DNA of 64,000 nt from Pseudomonas sp. Root562 (GCF_001427125.1 NZ_LMGK01000001.1:79820-143819), one strand, 5' to 3'. Shown: positions 55,095 to 62,797, numbered from the stretch's first letter. Numbers and translations are program-made. Notes: generated from the sequence alone by a model not told the origin.

Positions 55095-55365
55095 CCTATT
55101 CCTTTGAAGATAACGTCCCGAAGTCGCTAAGGGCCGTTGCTTGTAGCTTTTTTGAATCGGGTCGCATTTGAACAACCCTATTTAATACCTGAATGGAGGC
55201 TGGGCAAGATTACGTCAGGCGTTCATAGAGCGCAAGCCATTTGCCATCACTTGGTGCATTGCACATAAGCGCCCTTTCGCTCCCTCGCCGAACCTCTAAG
55301 CTCCGCTGAGCCGGTCGCAGCTGTTCGGGTTGGGGCTACCTCTTCAAGTGCCCTTATCTTGCCTC
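55095..55365 (-). ncRNA. candidate retron msr-msd RNA
   Basis: Position, not family match, makes this likely: retron RNAs lie just upstream of the RT, and this non-coding stretch is otherwise unexplained. Reading the minus strand, TTGAAGA (55347-55341) can pair with TCTTCAA (55110-55104), and AAGATAA (55360-55354) with TTATCTT (55113-55107), as end-pairing a1/a2 repeats. GGTAGC follows the first arm, giving a candidate branch-point G. Inside are hairpins such as CCGAAC/GTTCGG (55328-55323 and 55293-55288) and GTGC AAT GCAC (55263-55253). Exact ends are uncertain. Confidence 0.45.
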
Positions 55366-55531
55366 GGTGGGCTAGCCTTGGCGAGGTGGTGACTAAACGA
55401 GAGAAAAGGGGACAGATCTATTTTTCTTAGATAAGGGCGTCCGTCTGCGCAGGCTGCTGCTAGCTTTGAACACAGCATCCACCCGCTGATGCTTCGATAT
55501 CGAGCCAGTACCACCACAAGGAAAACCCGTA

Positions 55532-56173
55532 ATGGATCTACACAACGAGTTCGAGAGCAGTAAATTTTTCCACTGCGCCCGCATCGACCGGCGCGCCGCC
55601 GATGCTTTGGTCGGATTGGCCGCTGGGATTACGGCAGACGGTGTTGTGAACATCACAGAAGCGGTTTTTCTAAAGCAATGGTTGGAAAGCAATCTCGCGC
55701 ATCTGAATGATCCGGTGATCAATCTGTTGTATTCGCGTCTGGCGTGCATGCTTCAGGACAATGCTTTAGATAAGGATGAGTCCCAGGAGCTGCTGAACAT
55801 CCTGCGTGGTTTTTCTGGATTGGGTATTGAGGGAGCGAAGGTTGACGGTTCTGTTGCCGTTGCTCCTTCGGACCTTCCCTTCAATTCACCGGTGCCTGAT
55901 TTGGTGTGGAATGGTCGCATGTTTGTATTTACCGGTGTCATGGCCTTTGGGCCACGCAAGGATTGTCAGGCGCTGGTTGAAGAACGAGGTGGTTTGATTG
56001 GAGGCAGTGTCAGTAAGAAGGTGCATTACCTGGTAGTGGGTAGCGTGGGTAATGAGCAGTGGCGTCACAGTACTTACGGCACAAAGATCATGAAAGCAGT
56101 GGAGTTGCGAGAGGCGGGAGCTTCGATTGCCATTGTGGGTGAGGATCACTGGCAAAGGATGCTGTTTGGTTGA
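55532..56173 (+). CDS. BRCT-domain protein with helical N-terminal domain
   Basis: 213-residue protein. Residues 1-95 are helical (LVGLAAGITADGVVNITEAV...DKDESQELLNILRGFSG) and resemble tellurite-resistance TerB-like folds. Residues about 125-213 are a BRCT domain: MFVFTGVMAFGPRKDCQALV, the GG of ERGGLIGGSVSKKVHYLVVG and the closing Trp of EDHWQRM. BRCT domains bind phosphopeptides or DNA ends; the closest relatives are the C-terminal domains of NAD-dependent DNA ligase. It is divergent from the retron RT over the ncRNA region. The link with the retron is only positional. ATG at 55532 after AACCCGTA; the ribosome binding site AAGGAA lies upstream. Confidence 0.75.
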   Translation: MDLHNEFESSKFFHCARIDRRAADALVGLAAGITADGVVNITEAVFLKQWLESNLAHLNDPVINLLYSRLACMLQDNALDKDESQELLNILRGFSGLGIEGAKVDGSVAVAPSDLPFNSPVPDLVWNGRMFVFTGVMAFGPRKDCQALVEERGGLIGGSVSKKVHYLVVGSVGNEQWRHSTYGTKIMKAVELREAGASIAIVGEDHWQRMLFG

Positions 56174-56251
56174 GGTTGCTTCGTTCGTGGTCAGTTTGAC
56201 GGGCTCATCGCGAGCAGGCTTCACGGGTCCAGTGTGGACAAAAAGTGGAGA

Positions 56252-56314
56252 GCCAGAATCAACAAAGCCCTCGTATTGCTACGAGGGCTTTGTTTTGTAT
56301 GGTGCCGGCACCAG
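56252..56314. repeat. 63-bp direct repeat, right copy
   Basis: 61 of 63 bases identical to 51886-51948. Includes the terminator hairpin AGCCCTCG/CGAGGGCT (56264-56297) and the end of the tRNA-Thr fragment that follows. Confidence 0.88.
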
Positions 56315-56352
56315 GAATCGAACCCGGGACCTACTGATTACAAGTCAGTTGA
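56300..56352 (-). pseudogene. 3' fragment of tRNA-Thr (TGT), attachment site
   Basis: The minus strand reads as the 3' half of tRNA-Thr: anticodon arm CTGACTTGTAATCAG (anticodon TGT), T-arm GGGTTCGATTCC and acceptor end TGCCGGCACCA with encoded CCA. The acceptor 5' strand, D-arm and upstream part are missing. This is the usual displaced tRNA 3' end left by a tyrosine integrase element; the whole tRNA should be at the far end, beyond the window. Confidence 0.88.
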
Positions 56353-56522
56353 ATTTAGTATTGAAAACAATAAGTTAGGGGAGTCGTTGTTACGTGCGAA
56401 TGTTGTGTACGTCGCAGTTTTCGGGACCTTCCAAATGCTTCTTACGTTGGGAAGAACTCATCCATCGCCAATTCCGAGGTTTTTCCAAACTGCTACGCTG
56501 AGAACTTTATGGAGAATTTGTG

Positions 56523-56732
56523 ATGCCCAACTCAGACCTACTTCCGTCCCTACTTTACAAAATCAATGAGAATCAACTTGCTCTTGAGGCTGCCATCATG
56601 GAACTTACGAACTGGATCGAGCAGCGCGGAGCTTCGGATGTTGCTGAGAATGTGCGCGGTGCCCTAAATGCGATCGACCGCAATGAAGAATTCATCAAGA
56701 TGACACTTGCGGTGATGATGACGCCAGAGTGA
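56523..56732 (+). CDS. small acidic hypothetical protein
   Basis: 69-residue protein, MPNSDLLPSLLYKINENQLA start, acidic and helical throughout, no motif. ATG at 56523 with GGAG eight bases ahead; a GTG three bases upstream is the alternative. It lies between the tRNA fragment and an orphan response regulator, on the plus strand, opposite to the prophage genes. Function unknown. Confidence 0.65.
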   Translation: MPNSDLLPSLLYKINENQLALEAAIMELTNWIEQRGASDVAENVRGALNAIDRNEEFIKMTLAVMMTPE

Positions 56733-56925
56733 CTTCTATCGTTCAGAAGCGGGGCGATCGCCATTCCCGGAGAGCGCAGCTTCAAATAAGACTTAAAGCC
56801 TCGTTCCAAAAGGCACACAGTCCATTCCGTAGGCAAATCCGAATTACCTTTTCCCCAGCCTCGAACTGATATGGGTCTATGCTGTCTTTTTTGTAAGGCA
56901 AACCTGACCGTGAAGGACAAGGCGT

Positions 56926-57339
56926 GTGAACGTGAACTGGGAAGGAATATTGCCGATAGAAGGCAAGGTGATCGTTGTTGAGGATGATCCGATCCTTCGA
57001 ACACTGATGATGGACATCCTGTTCGAGATTGGTGCCGAGTCCCTAGCGTTTGAGACTGCAGACGACGCGCTAACGTACATTTTGCAAAACCCTTTCCAAT
57101 GTCCCCTTGTGATCGTGGATCAGGCGTTACCAGGACAGATCCAAGGGATGGAGTTTATTGAGATGATCCAGAGTATCCGGCCCTGGGTTGGCTCAATTCT
57201 CACATCCGGTTATCTCATCGACCCAAGCGACTTACCGCCCAATACGATCTATCTGCACAAGCCTTGGTCCCTGGACGATCTGGTGATTTCGGTGGCTACC
57301 GTGCTGCAGCCCGGTAGCCCCATCAATAAAACACACTGA
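56926..57339 (+). CDS. orphan single-domain response regulator (CheY-like)
   Basis: 137-residue receiver domain without an output domain. Acidic pocket VVEDDPILRTLMMD (residues about 17-30), phospho-acceptor Asp in LVIVDQALPGQIQG (about residue 65), a Ser/Thr in ILTSGY and the Lys in YLHKPWSLDDL (about 112). The start is GTG at 56926 after AAGGCGTG. No histidine kinase is adjacent. Similar single-domain regulators are often carried at the integrase end of Pseudomonas mobile elements; the role is unknown. Confidence 0.85.
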   Translation: MNVNWEGILPIEGKVIVVEDDPILRTLMMDILFEIGAESLAFETADDALTYILQNPFQCPLVIVDQALPGQIQGMEFIEMIQSIRPWVGSILTSGYLIDPSDLPPNTIYLHKPWSLDDLVISVATVLQPGSPINKTH

Positions 57340-57355
57340 TTCGCTGGCGGTTTCC

Positions 57356-57445
57356 ATGAATGAGAAAGGCTTCATTGGCCTCTTGTTTGGATTGAGTGCG
57401 CTATGGATTGCGATTGTTTACGGGGTCGTTTACTGGCTTACCTAG
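57356..57445 (+). CDS. 29-residue single-span membrane peptide (possible)
   Basis: Frame MNEKGFIGLLFGLSALWIAI then VYGVVYWLT, ending in TAG. It has a charged N-terminus and one hydrophobic span, typical of small phage or bacterial membrane peptides. It begins 17 bp after the response regulator stop. The ribosome binding site (GGCGG) is weak, so it is uncertain. Confidence 0.4.
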   Translation: MNEKGFIGLLFGLSALWIAIVYGVVYWLT

Positions 57446-57488
57446 GGCAAAACTACGGCCATTGATGCTCATTGGTGTAATTGGTCTC

Positions 57489-58673
57489 TTACAACCCACC
57501 TTCTTCCACATGTGTCGACGCAGCTCTGTCTCCAGAGGGCGAAACAATTGGGATGCTGTGATCGTACACATCCATCATCTTCGCATCCCGATGGCCGCTA
57601 GCTTCCTGTTTGTCCGCCCTAGTGCCAACTGTGTCAGTAATGCCACGCCGCTTTAAGTCATGTAAGGCAAAGCGGTCTTCTGGATGAATGTTCCCATCCT
57701 TTATCGCCAGTGTGATGAATCTTTGCCAGGCAGTGTCGAGGCTGGTTTTTCGAAGGGGGCCACCGTGACTGGCCACGATGATATAGCGCTTGAACGGTGC
57801 GATTGGGATTGGTGTTTTCCGGCGTTCCCAAGTCCTGGCGCGCAAAGCTTTTGCAGCCTCCCATACCGTACGCAGCCTGGGCGTCCACCGAACAATATTG
57901 TCTCGACTGCCCTTGCGCCGATTAGTCAGGATTCCTTCTTCCAGCTCGTTGGCATCTGTGAGCGTCACAACCTCGATGCCGCGTAGCCGGCACAAATAAG
58001 CCAGCTCCATTACGCGGGCCAAGTACTCCGGACAACCACCAGGCTCGTTCCGAGCCAGACGACCGCGTGCAGTTGCGCGATCGATCAGAACGTCCATCAC
58101 ATTGTGCCTTGGCAGACGACGCTGCTTCCGCTCAATCGGTGCCTCAATACCCAGGGCAGGATTTACTTCCAGGAATCCACGATTACGCCCCCACTGCAGA
58201 ACTCGGCGCAGGTATCGAAGCGCGTGAGCGGCTTTTGAAGGTGTACCCTCGTCTGCGAGCCGGTCGACAATGCGTTGCACCAGAGCGGCAGTGAATTTCT
58301 TCACTGCCAGATCGCCCAGCGGCTTACCCAGCTTGGTGGGGATGTTCAGCAACACGTCGCGGGAGTAGCAGTAGTCGTCGTGAGTCTTCGGCGCGAGTTT
58401 TTTGTACCGGTCACTCAGGTGGAACTGCTCGCAGACGAATCGAAGCGTGCCACGGTCGACATTAGATGCCTCGTCCATGATCCGGTGAAGTTCCGCCAGC
58501 GAGACATCTGCAGGAGCCACGTTCTTGCGACGTTGCTTTCCCGTCTCGTCGTAATGAAGGGTGTACCAGACTCCGCTGCCGCGATGGTCGAAGTAAATGG
58601 CCGCCGGAAGGGCGGCCTGATCGACATGCGCAGGGATGTGGGGATTGTGCTTCCGCTTCCTTGCTTTCCTCAT
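57489..58673 (-). CDS. tyrosine site-specific integrase
   Basis: 394-residue phage-type integrase that recombines attP and attB. N-terminal arm-binding domain to about residue 80, core-binding SAM-like domain about 85-185 (YCYSRDVLLNIPTKLGKPLG), catalytic domain from about 195: Arg in LAYLCRLRGIEVVTL, box II LHDLKRRGITDTVGT (H-x-x-R), then GHRDAKMMDVYDHS with the nucleophile Tyr about residue 370. Start at 58673 (MRKARKRKHN), overlapping the upstream DUF4224 stop by 4 bp (ATGA); the longer frame reads over that gene. The tRNA-Thr fragment lies 1.1 kb beyond its 3' end, so tRNA-Thr is the likely target. Confidence 0.93.
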   Translation of the reverse strand: MRKARKRKHNPHIPAHVDQAALPAAIYFDHRGSGVWYTLHYDETGKQRRKNVAPADVSLAELHRIMDEASNVDRGTLRFVCEQFHLSDRYKKLAPKTHDDYCYSRDVLLNIPTKLGKPLGDLAVKKFTAALVQRIVDRLADEGTPSKAAHALRYLRRVLQWGRNRGFLEVNPALGIEAPIERKQRRLPRHNVMDVLIDRATARGRLARNEPGGCPEYLARVMELAYLCRLRGIEVVTLTDANELEEGILTNRRKGSRDNIVRWTPRLRTVWEAAKALRARTWERRKTPIPIAPFKRYIIVASHGGPLRKTSLDTAWQRFITLAIKDGNIHPEDRFALHDLKRRGITDTVGTRADKQEASGHRDAKMMDVYDHSIPIVSPSGDRAASTHVEEGGL

Positions 58674-58882
58674 AGAATTTCGGCGTCGTATCGCTCTGCT
58701 GATGCGTGGGTAAGACCCGCTGCTTGATTGATGAGGTCCAGTGTTGTCCAAGGTCCGGTGCGCCCGCGAAACATGCGAATGCCCTGCTCTAGAAGCGTTC
58801 TTTCGACATCGGAGCGGCGTTGATAGCCGGTGATGCGCTGCAGGTCGGCGAACACCAGGACGTTATCCGATCGGGAGTTCAT
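58670..58882 (-). CDS. DUF4224 protein, probable excisionase-like partner of the integrase
   Basis: 70-residue protein, MNSRSDNVLVFADLQRITGY start. The segment FADLQRITGYQRRSDVERTLLEQ (residues about 11-33) looks like a small HTH and matches the DUF4224 family commonly found directly before phage integrases. Translationally coupled to the integrase by ATGA overlap. An excisionase or directionality role is inferred. Confidence 0.8.
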   Translation of the reverse strand: MNSRSDNVLVFADLQRITGYQRRSDVERTLLEQGIRMFRGRTGPWTTLDLINQAAGLTHASAERYDAEIL

Positions 58883-58960
58883 GTTTGGTCTCTTTCAGAT
58901 GGAACCACCCCGGGCAGTGTAGTACTGCGGCCGGGGCTGGGGTTATTAGAAGTGCCGCTA

Positions 58961-59170
58961 TCAGTTACTAGATCGGATTGAGAAAGTGTTGGGGCTTTTG
59001 CCGTTCTCAAGGATCCACACGACGTTGGATTCGGCGTAGAACTTCCGTGCAATTGCCTTGGCGGCCTCATACGCACTTATTGTGTTGCTGGCCGTGGGCT
59101 TGAAACCTTTTATCCGGGCAACATAGGTGCCGGTGGATTGTCGAACACTGATCACCGTTTCAACGGGCAT
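58961..59170 (-). CDS. small phage-type hypothetical protein
   Basis: 69-residue protein, MPVETVISVRQSTGTYVARI start. It reads like a short domain binding a phage partner (GFKPTASNTISAYEAAKAIA RKFY, with a helix in the middle). Overlaps the upstream gene by 11 bp and looks translationally coupled to it. Function unknown. Confidence 0.7.
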   Translation of the reverse strand: MPVETVISVRQSTGTYVARIKGFKPTASNTISAYEAAKAIARKFYAESNVVWILENGKSPNTFSIRSSN

Positions 59171-59420
59171 ATCGTTTCTCCCGTGCTGCTCGAGCAGCAG
59201 TTCTCTCTGCTATAAAGGCAGCCCATTCCACAGATTTGTGTTGTTGGCGAATACGGCTGCATGTCTGGTGTTTACGTGTAGAACGGGCTTTCCCGCAGAT
59301 GTCGCAAATGTTGGGTAGGTCCAAGCGATGGCTAGCCATCGTTGGGCGAGTTCTAGGGCCGTGTGTAGCTGTGTTCGTGATAGCCTCGGTGGTGCCATCG
59401 TTGAGGGTTGGGGCTTGCAT
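59160..59420 (-). CDS. small zinc-finger-like phage protein
   Basis: 86-residue basic protein. The cluster NICDICGKARSTRKHQTCSR (residues about 37-56) has CxxC plus a third Cys and a His, which could bind zinc; the C-terminus is Arg/Ala-rich. The leader AAAGGAGAGAACC before the ATG is duplicated ahead of the next gene upstream. Function unknown. Confidence 0.65.
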   Translation of the reverse strand: MQAPTLNDGTTEAITNTATHGPRTRPTMASHRLDLPNICDICGKARSTRKHQTCSRIRQQHKSVEWAAFIAERTAARAAREKRYAR

Positions 59421-59482
59421 GGTTCTCTCCTTTCAGTGGTGGTCGGTGCCGAGGGGTTGCAGCTCCTCGGCACCATTCCTTT

Positions 59483-59620
59483 TTATCGAGCAAGCCAGAT
59501 CAGTAGGTCAGGTACTTGCATGGCCATGACGACGATCAGCGCGGCGGTCGCGATCGTGCTGACAAGGTTGCTCAACAATTCCCTGCTACCGTGTTGGGCG
59601 CTTTCATTGGTGCGTTGCAT
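59483..59620 (-). CDS. 45-residue membrane peptide of phage type
   Basis: Not an annotated length but strongly supported: AAAGGAGAGAACC lies directly before the ATG at 59620 and the frame runs to TAA at 59483. It encodes a hydrophilic N-terminus (MQRTNESAQHGSRELLSN) and a hydrophobic segment (IATAALIVVMAMQVPDLLIW). A single-span protein; holin, spanin or superinfection-exclusion roles are possible but unproven. Confidence 0.7.
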   Translation of the reverse strand: MQRTNESAQHGSRELLSNLVSTIATAALIVVMAMQVPDLLIWLAR

Positions 59621-59658
59621 GGTTCTCTCCTTTCAGTAGTTGCCGGTTGCAGCCGGCG

Positions 59659-59967
59659 TTACATGTCGCTGTCTGGCTTTCGCACCAGGTGCAGCTCCAA
59701 GCCTTCAAATTCGTTGCTGTCTTCAGTGCTCGATTGCCAATCCAGTACCGCCTGGATCTGCAGTCGCGAACAGTTCAGTACCAAGACTTCGCACTGACCC
59801 TTGGCTGCTCTAACCTCCAAAATGTCAACGAGGCCATCGGCGCCGTATGCATCTGCCTGCACGGTGTTCCGATGGTCGCTGCCCATGTGTTTCAACAACT
59901 CGGTAACGCGGTCCTGCAAGCATGGCGACGTGTCAGATGGACCTCCGGCGAGTACTTGAATTTGCAT
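59659..59967 (-). CDS. hypothetical phage protein
   Basis: 102-residue protein from MQIQVLAGGPSDTS, with a ribosome binding site AGGACA ahead of the ATG at 59967. The middle part (YGADGLVDILEVRAAKGQ) is mixed alpha/beta. No family is recognised. The frame continues upstream over the primase gene, but that part is not coding. Lies directly after the primase gene. Confidence 0.65.
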   Translation of the reverse strand: MQIQVLAGGPSDTSPCLQDRVTELLKHMGSDHRNTVQADAYGADGLVDILEVRAAKGQCEVLVLNCSRLQIQAVLDWQSSTEDSNEFEGLELHLVRKPDSDM

Positions 59968-59993
59968 TCCTATGTCCTGTTGGTAAGCGGTGG

Positions 59994-62792
59994 TCAGGCC
60001 TGAAAAACCCAGCACTTCACAATGGGTTGCTTGGTGATGGTGGCGTTGGAGTGCTTTGCCTGGTGGGCACGTACCGCGCTGTCGGTTGCCTTGTTCGTGT
60101 CGATCAGCTTCCGGGAGCGGGAATCTTTCAGGCGATCGCGCAGTTCGCTGATGTCTGCAACCTTCTGGCGGTGCTCGGCCGCGCATTTGACGAAGTCGTT
60201 GAGGTTGATGGCGATGGTGTGGTCTTTCTTGCTGTGATTGACCACTGGGCCGTCAGCGTCCAGACCTTCGAGGTACTCGTAGACTTCCCAGAACTCAGCC
60301 ACTACCGGGTGATCCGAGCTGATCGAGGCTTGGCGCTCGATGGCCATGCGGATGATTTGGGTACGGGTGTGGCTGATCTGCGGTTCGCTGAGAGGCAATA
60401 CCAGGCGCAGGCAGTCGAGCAGGGCGAGCAACTGGGCGTGGTTCTTGTTAATACGCTCCACACGGATGTAACCGCGCAGCTTGTTACCGCAATGGGCACA
60501 TTGGTTGTGCTCATCTTTGAACGGCGTTTCGCAGGCAAAGCAATGGCTGTGAAGGGTGCGAAGTTTGGCTTCATAGCCGGGCACCCGATTGGCGAACAGC
60601 TCCATCACCTCCGACTCTTTGCGCACCGCCTGCAGCAGGAAGTTGCTGAGCTTGGCGCCTTCCAGGGAGTTGAGCAGGTCTGCCGCCGCTCGACTTTCAG
60701 CCGTGACCGTTGGCCGTACAAAGTGCAACTTCACGATCCTGGTCATGATCGCCTCGGACGCTACGACTGGCGCGTTCTGGCTGATGGCGATCGTGGCGCG
60801 GAACGGCGGCTCATAGGTCTCGTTGCCGGCAGTCTTTACACCTTTGGTTGCCAGTGTGCCGCCGCCGTAATAGTCCTTCAGCTCGTCCCATTCGAATGTT
60901 TTGGCGTGGGCTTTATCGTCGCCGCTACGGTCCGATTCCAGTAACACGACAGGCATAGCGGAGATCTGACCCATCAAGCGGCTGCGGCCGGCCTTGGTGG
61001 ATTTGGACGGGTCGAAGCCCTCGTACCCTTCGCGGCCCAGCAGTTTCCACAGCAAGGTGAGCAGGGTGGTTTTGCCGGCACCGGCTTCGCCTGTGGCTTC
61101 GAGGAAGGGGAACGATTGATACCGGGCGCGAATCTGCTCGGCGAACAGTGAACCGAACCAGAAGGTCAGCGCCACGGTGCCCTGGGCGCCGAAGCATTGC
61201 CATAGCAAGTCCAGCCAGCGAGTGTCGTACTCTTTGGAGTCCTTCTGCAGCGCGATCTTCACGCCTTTTTGCAGGCTCTTGAGCTTCAGCTTGCCCATCT
61301 CGAAGAACTCTTCTTCATTGATGGTGATGAGCTGGCCGTCGCGAATGGCGATGTCATTGAACACGTAGCAGCCGTATTCCCGGCTATAGCCAACGTAGTC
61401 GATGGTTTGAACGGTTTTGATCCCGAAAAGCTGGTCTTTCATGATTTTGTCCAACTGTTGCCCACTACCGGTGAACACGGCTCCGGCACCCATGCCGAGA
61501 AGTCTTTTTTTGAATTCGCTGGCGGCGGCAACCTGGCCACCGGTGAAGGTGTTTTTCACCGAGCCGCCGTCGTGGGGAAAGTCGACGCGAAAGAAATACC
61601 AAGACTCGTCGGTGATCTCGTTGCGCTGGAAATACAGGGCCTTGGGGTAGCAGTTGGCGATCTCGACCACGCAGCCGGACATGCGCAGCGCCTTGGCGCG
61701 ACGTGCTTTGTCGTTCAGTTGTTGGTCTTCATGGTTATCGCTGGCGTCCAATGCCTGCATGGCGCTGTTGAACTTCGAGATGTCCAACTTCCACCAGTAC
61801 AGGCGCGAGTCGAAACCGAAGTGAAACTCTTCGCGCTCCCGCCACTGGTACATGAGCAAGGCTTTCTCCACGGCGCTCTCGGCAATCAGCAGGGCGCCAT
61901 GGTGCTTGGCTTCGTCCAGCTCCTTGTCGATTCGCTGGGTACGGGCTTCGACGTCATCCATAAAAGCCCAGCGCTGATGCAGGTCGTTCCAGTCGACCTT
62001 GCGCGAATCCGGTTGGGGGATCTGTGCTGCGTCACAGGTGAAGCCAAGATCCCGCGCTTGGCGAACCCAGGTGCGGGTGTATTTGTGCGCACCTGGTTCG
62101 TTGTCCAACGCCCAAACCAGCTTTGGCGTTTTGCCGCCGCGTGCGGTGATCAGAGCCTTCAGTGACTCTTCCGGATAAGCGTTGGAAGAAAGCGCGGCGA
62201 CGGCGGGGATCCCGTTCTGCACCAGGGCAATGGCATCGAAGATGCCCTCGACGATCCACAGTTCATCTACCTGCAACAGGTCGACGCAGGGTGGCACCCA
62301 CCAGTAGCCTTTGTAGCTTTCGCCAGGCTTGAAGCGCGCTTTCTTCTTGCCGAAGCGGTTCGGCTTGTCGATAAGCCGCTCCCAGTAGCCGCCCTTGTCG
62401 AGGGGAAAGCGAACCGTGGCCGAGCCGATGTTCAAATCACGGTCGTAGTAATGCTCCTGGGTGTACCAGCCTTCAATCATCCCAACGTCGAAGCCGCGGG
62501 CGAAGGTGAGGTAAGCCTTGGCACTTGCCGCCGGTTGATCGTCTGTGGCCGGGGCGCGCTTGCTCCAGTCGTCGAACAGATCGCTGTACAGCTCCTTGAC
62601 CGGTTCCATGTAGCGGCATTTCTGCTCGCGGCCGCAGCGGATGAACCATGGCTCGTCATACCGCGAGAACAGCCGGCGCTGGTTGCACTGAGGGCACGTT
62701 CCCTTGCGCATGTATTGGGTGCCGGCCATGTGTTGCAGACCAAAGTCAGCCTCAAGCCGCTGCAGCACGTCGGCACGCAGTTGGTGGTCCAT
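59994..62792 (-). CDS. phage replication protein: zinc-ribbon TOPRIM primase fused to ATPase/helicase
   Basis: 932-residue protein. Domains from the N-terminus: zinc ribbon CPQCNQRRLF...RCGREQKC (about residues 30-60), TOPRIM with the acidic Glu in LWIVEGIFDAIALVQ and Asp pair in LVWALDNEPG (about 165-235), then a large middle region, then an ATPase with Walker A GEAGAGKTTLLTLLW (about 590-604) and Walker B VVLLESDRSG. A C-terminal zinc motif CFACETPF...QCAHCGNK follows. This is a primase-helicase of the kind used by P2/phiCTX-like phages and P4-like elements for origin opening. Start at 62792 (MDHQLRADVLQRL) because the longer frame overlaps the preceding gene; stop at 59994. Confidence 0.88.
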   Translation of the reverse strand: MDHQLRADVLQRLEADFGLQHMAGTQYMRKGTCPQCNQRRLFSRYDEPWFIRCGREQKCRYMEPVKELYSDLFDDWSKRAPATDDQPAASAKAYLTFARGFDVGMIEGWYTQEHYYDRDLNIGSATVRFPLDKGGYWERLIDKPNRFGKKKARFKPGESYKGYWWVPPCVDLLQVDELWIVEGIFDAIALVQNGIPAVAALSSNAYPEESLKALITARGGKTPKLVWALDNEPGAHKYTRTWVRQARDLGFTCDAAQIPQPDSRKVDWNDLHQRWAFMDDVEARTQRIDKELDEAKHHGALLIAESAVEKALLMYQWREREEFHFGFDSRLYWWKLDISKFNSAMQALDASDNHEDQQLNDKARRAKALRMSGCVVEIANCYPKALYFQRNEITDESWYFFRVDFPHDGGSVKNTFTGGQVAAASEFKKRLLGMGAGAVFTGSGQQLDKIMKDQLFGIKTVQTIDYVGYSREYGCYVFNDIAIRDGQLITINEEEFFEMGKLKLKSLQKGVKIALQKDSKEYDTRWLDLLWQCFGAQGTVALTFWFGSLFAEQIRARYQSFPFLEATGEAGAGKTTLLTLLWKLLGREGYEGFDPSKSTKAGRSRLMGQISAMPVVLLESDRSGDDKAHAKTFEWDELKDYYGGGTLATKGVKTAGNETYEPPFRATIAISQNAPVVASEAIMTRIVKLHFVRPTVTAESRAAADLLNSLEGAKLSNFLLQAVRKESEVMELFANRVPGYEAKLRTLHSHCFACETPFKDEHNQCAHCGNKLRGYIRVERINKNHAQLLALLDCLRLVLPLSEPQISHTRTQIIRMAIERQASISSDHPVVAEFWEVYEYLEGLDADGPVVNHSKKDHTIAINLNDFVKCAAEHRQKVADISELRDRLKDSRSRKLIDTNKATDSAVRAHQAKHSNATITKQPIVKCWVFQA

Positions 62793-62797
62793 GGTCT

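Larger units (their letters stand above)
51949..56251. mobile_element. 4.3-kb island at tRNA-Thr carrying retron RT-protease, nuclease and BRCT genes
   Basis: Bracketed by the 63-bp direct repeats at 51886 and 56252, both holding a tRNA-Thr 3' end. The interior is visibly AT-richer than the core and carries no housekeeping gene. It holds a nuclease-like gene and a retron RT on the minus strand and a BRCT gene on the plus strand. No integrase lies between the repeats, so it may be mobilised in trans or be a remnant next to the larger element on its right. Confidence 0.65.

Noticed and set aside
55405..55440. GGGGACAGATCT-type sequence near the RNA region, similar to motifs near REP-associated transposases
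   Set aside because: Only a short match and no transposase gene nearby; too weak to call a mobile element remnant.
61269..62165. 298-codon plus-strand frame
   Set aside because: Antisense shadow of the phage primase-helicase.
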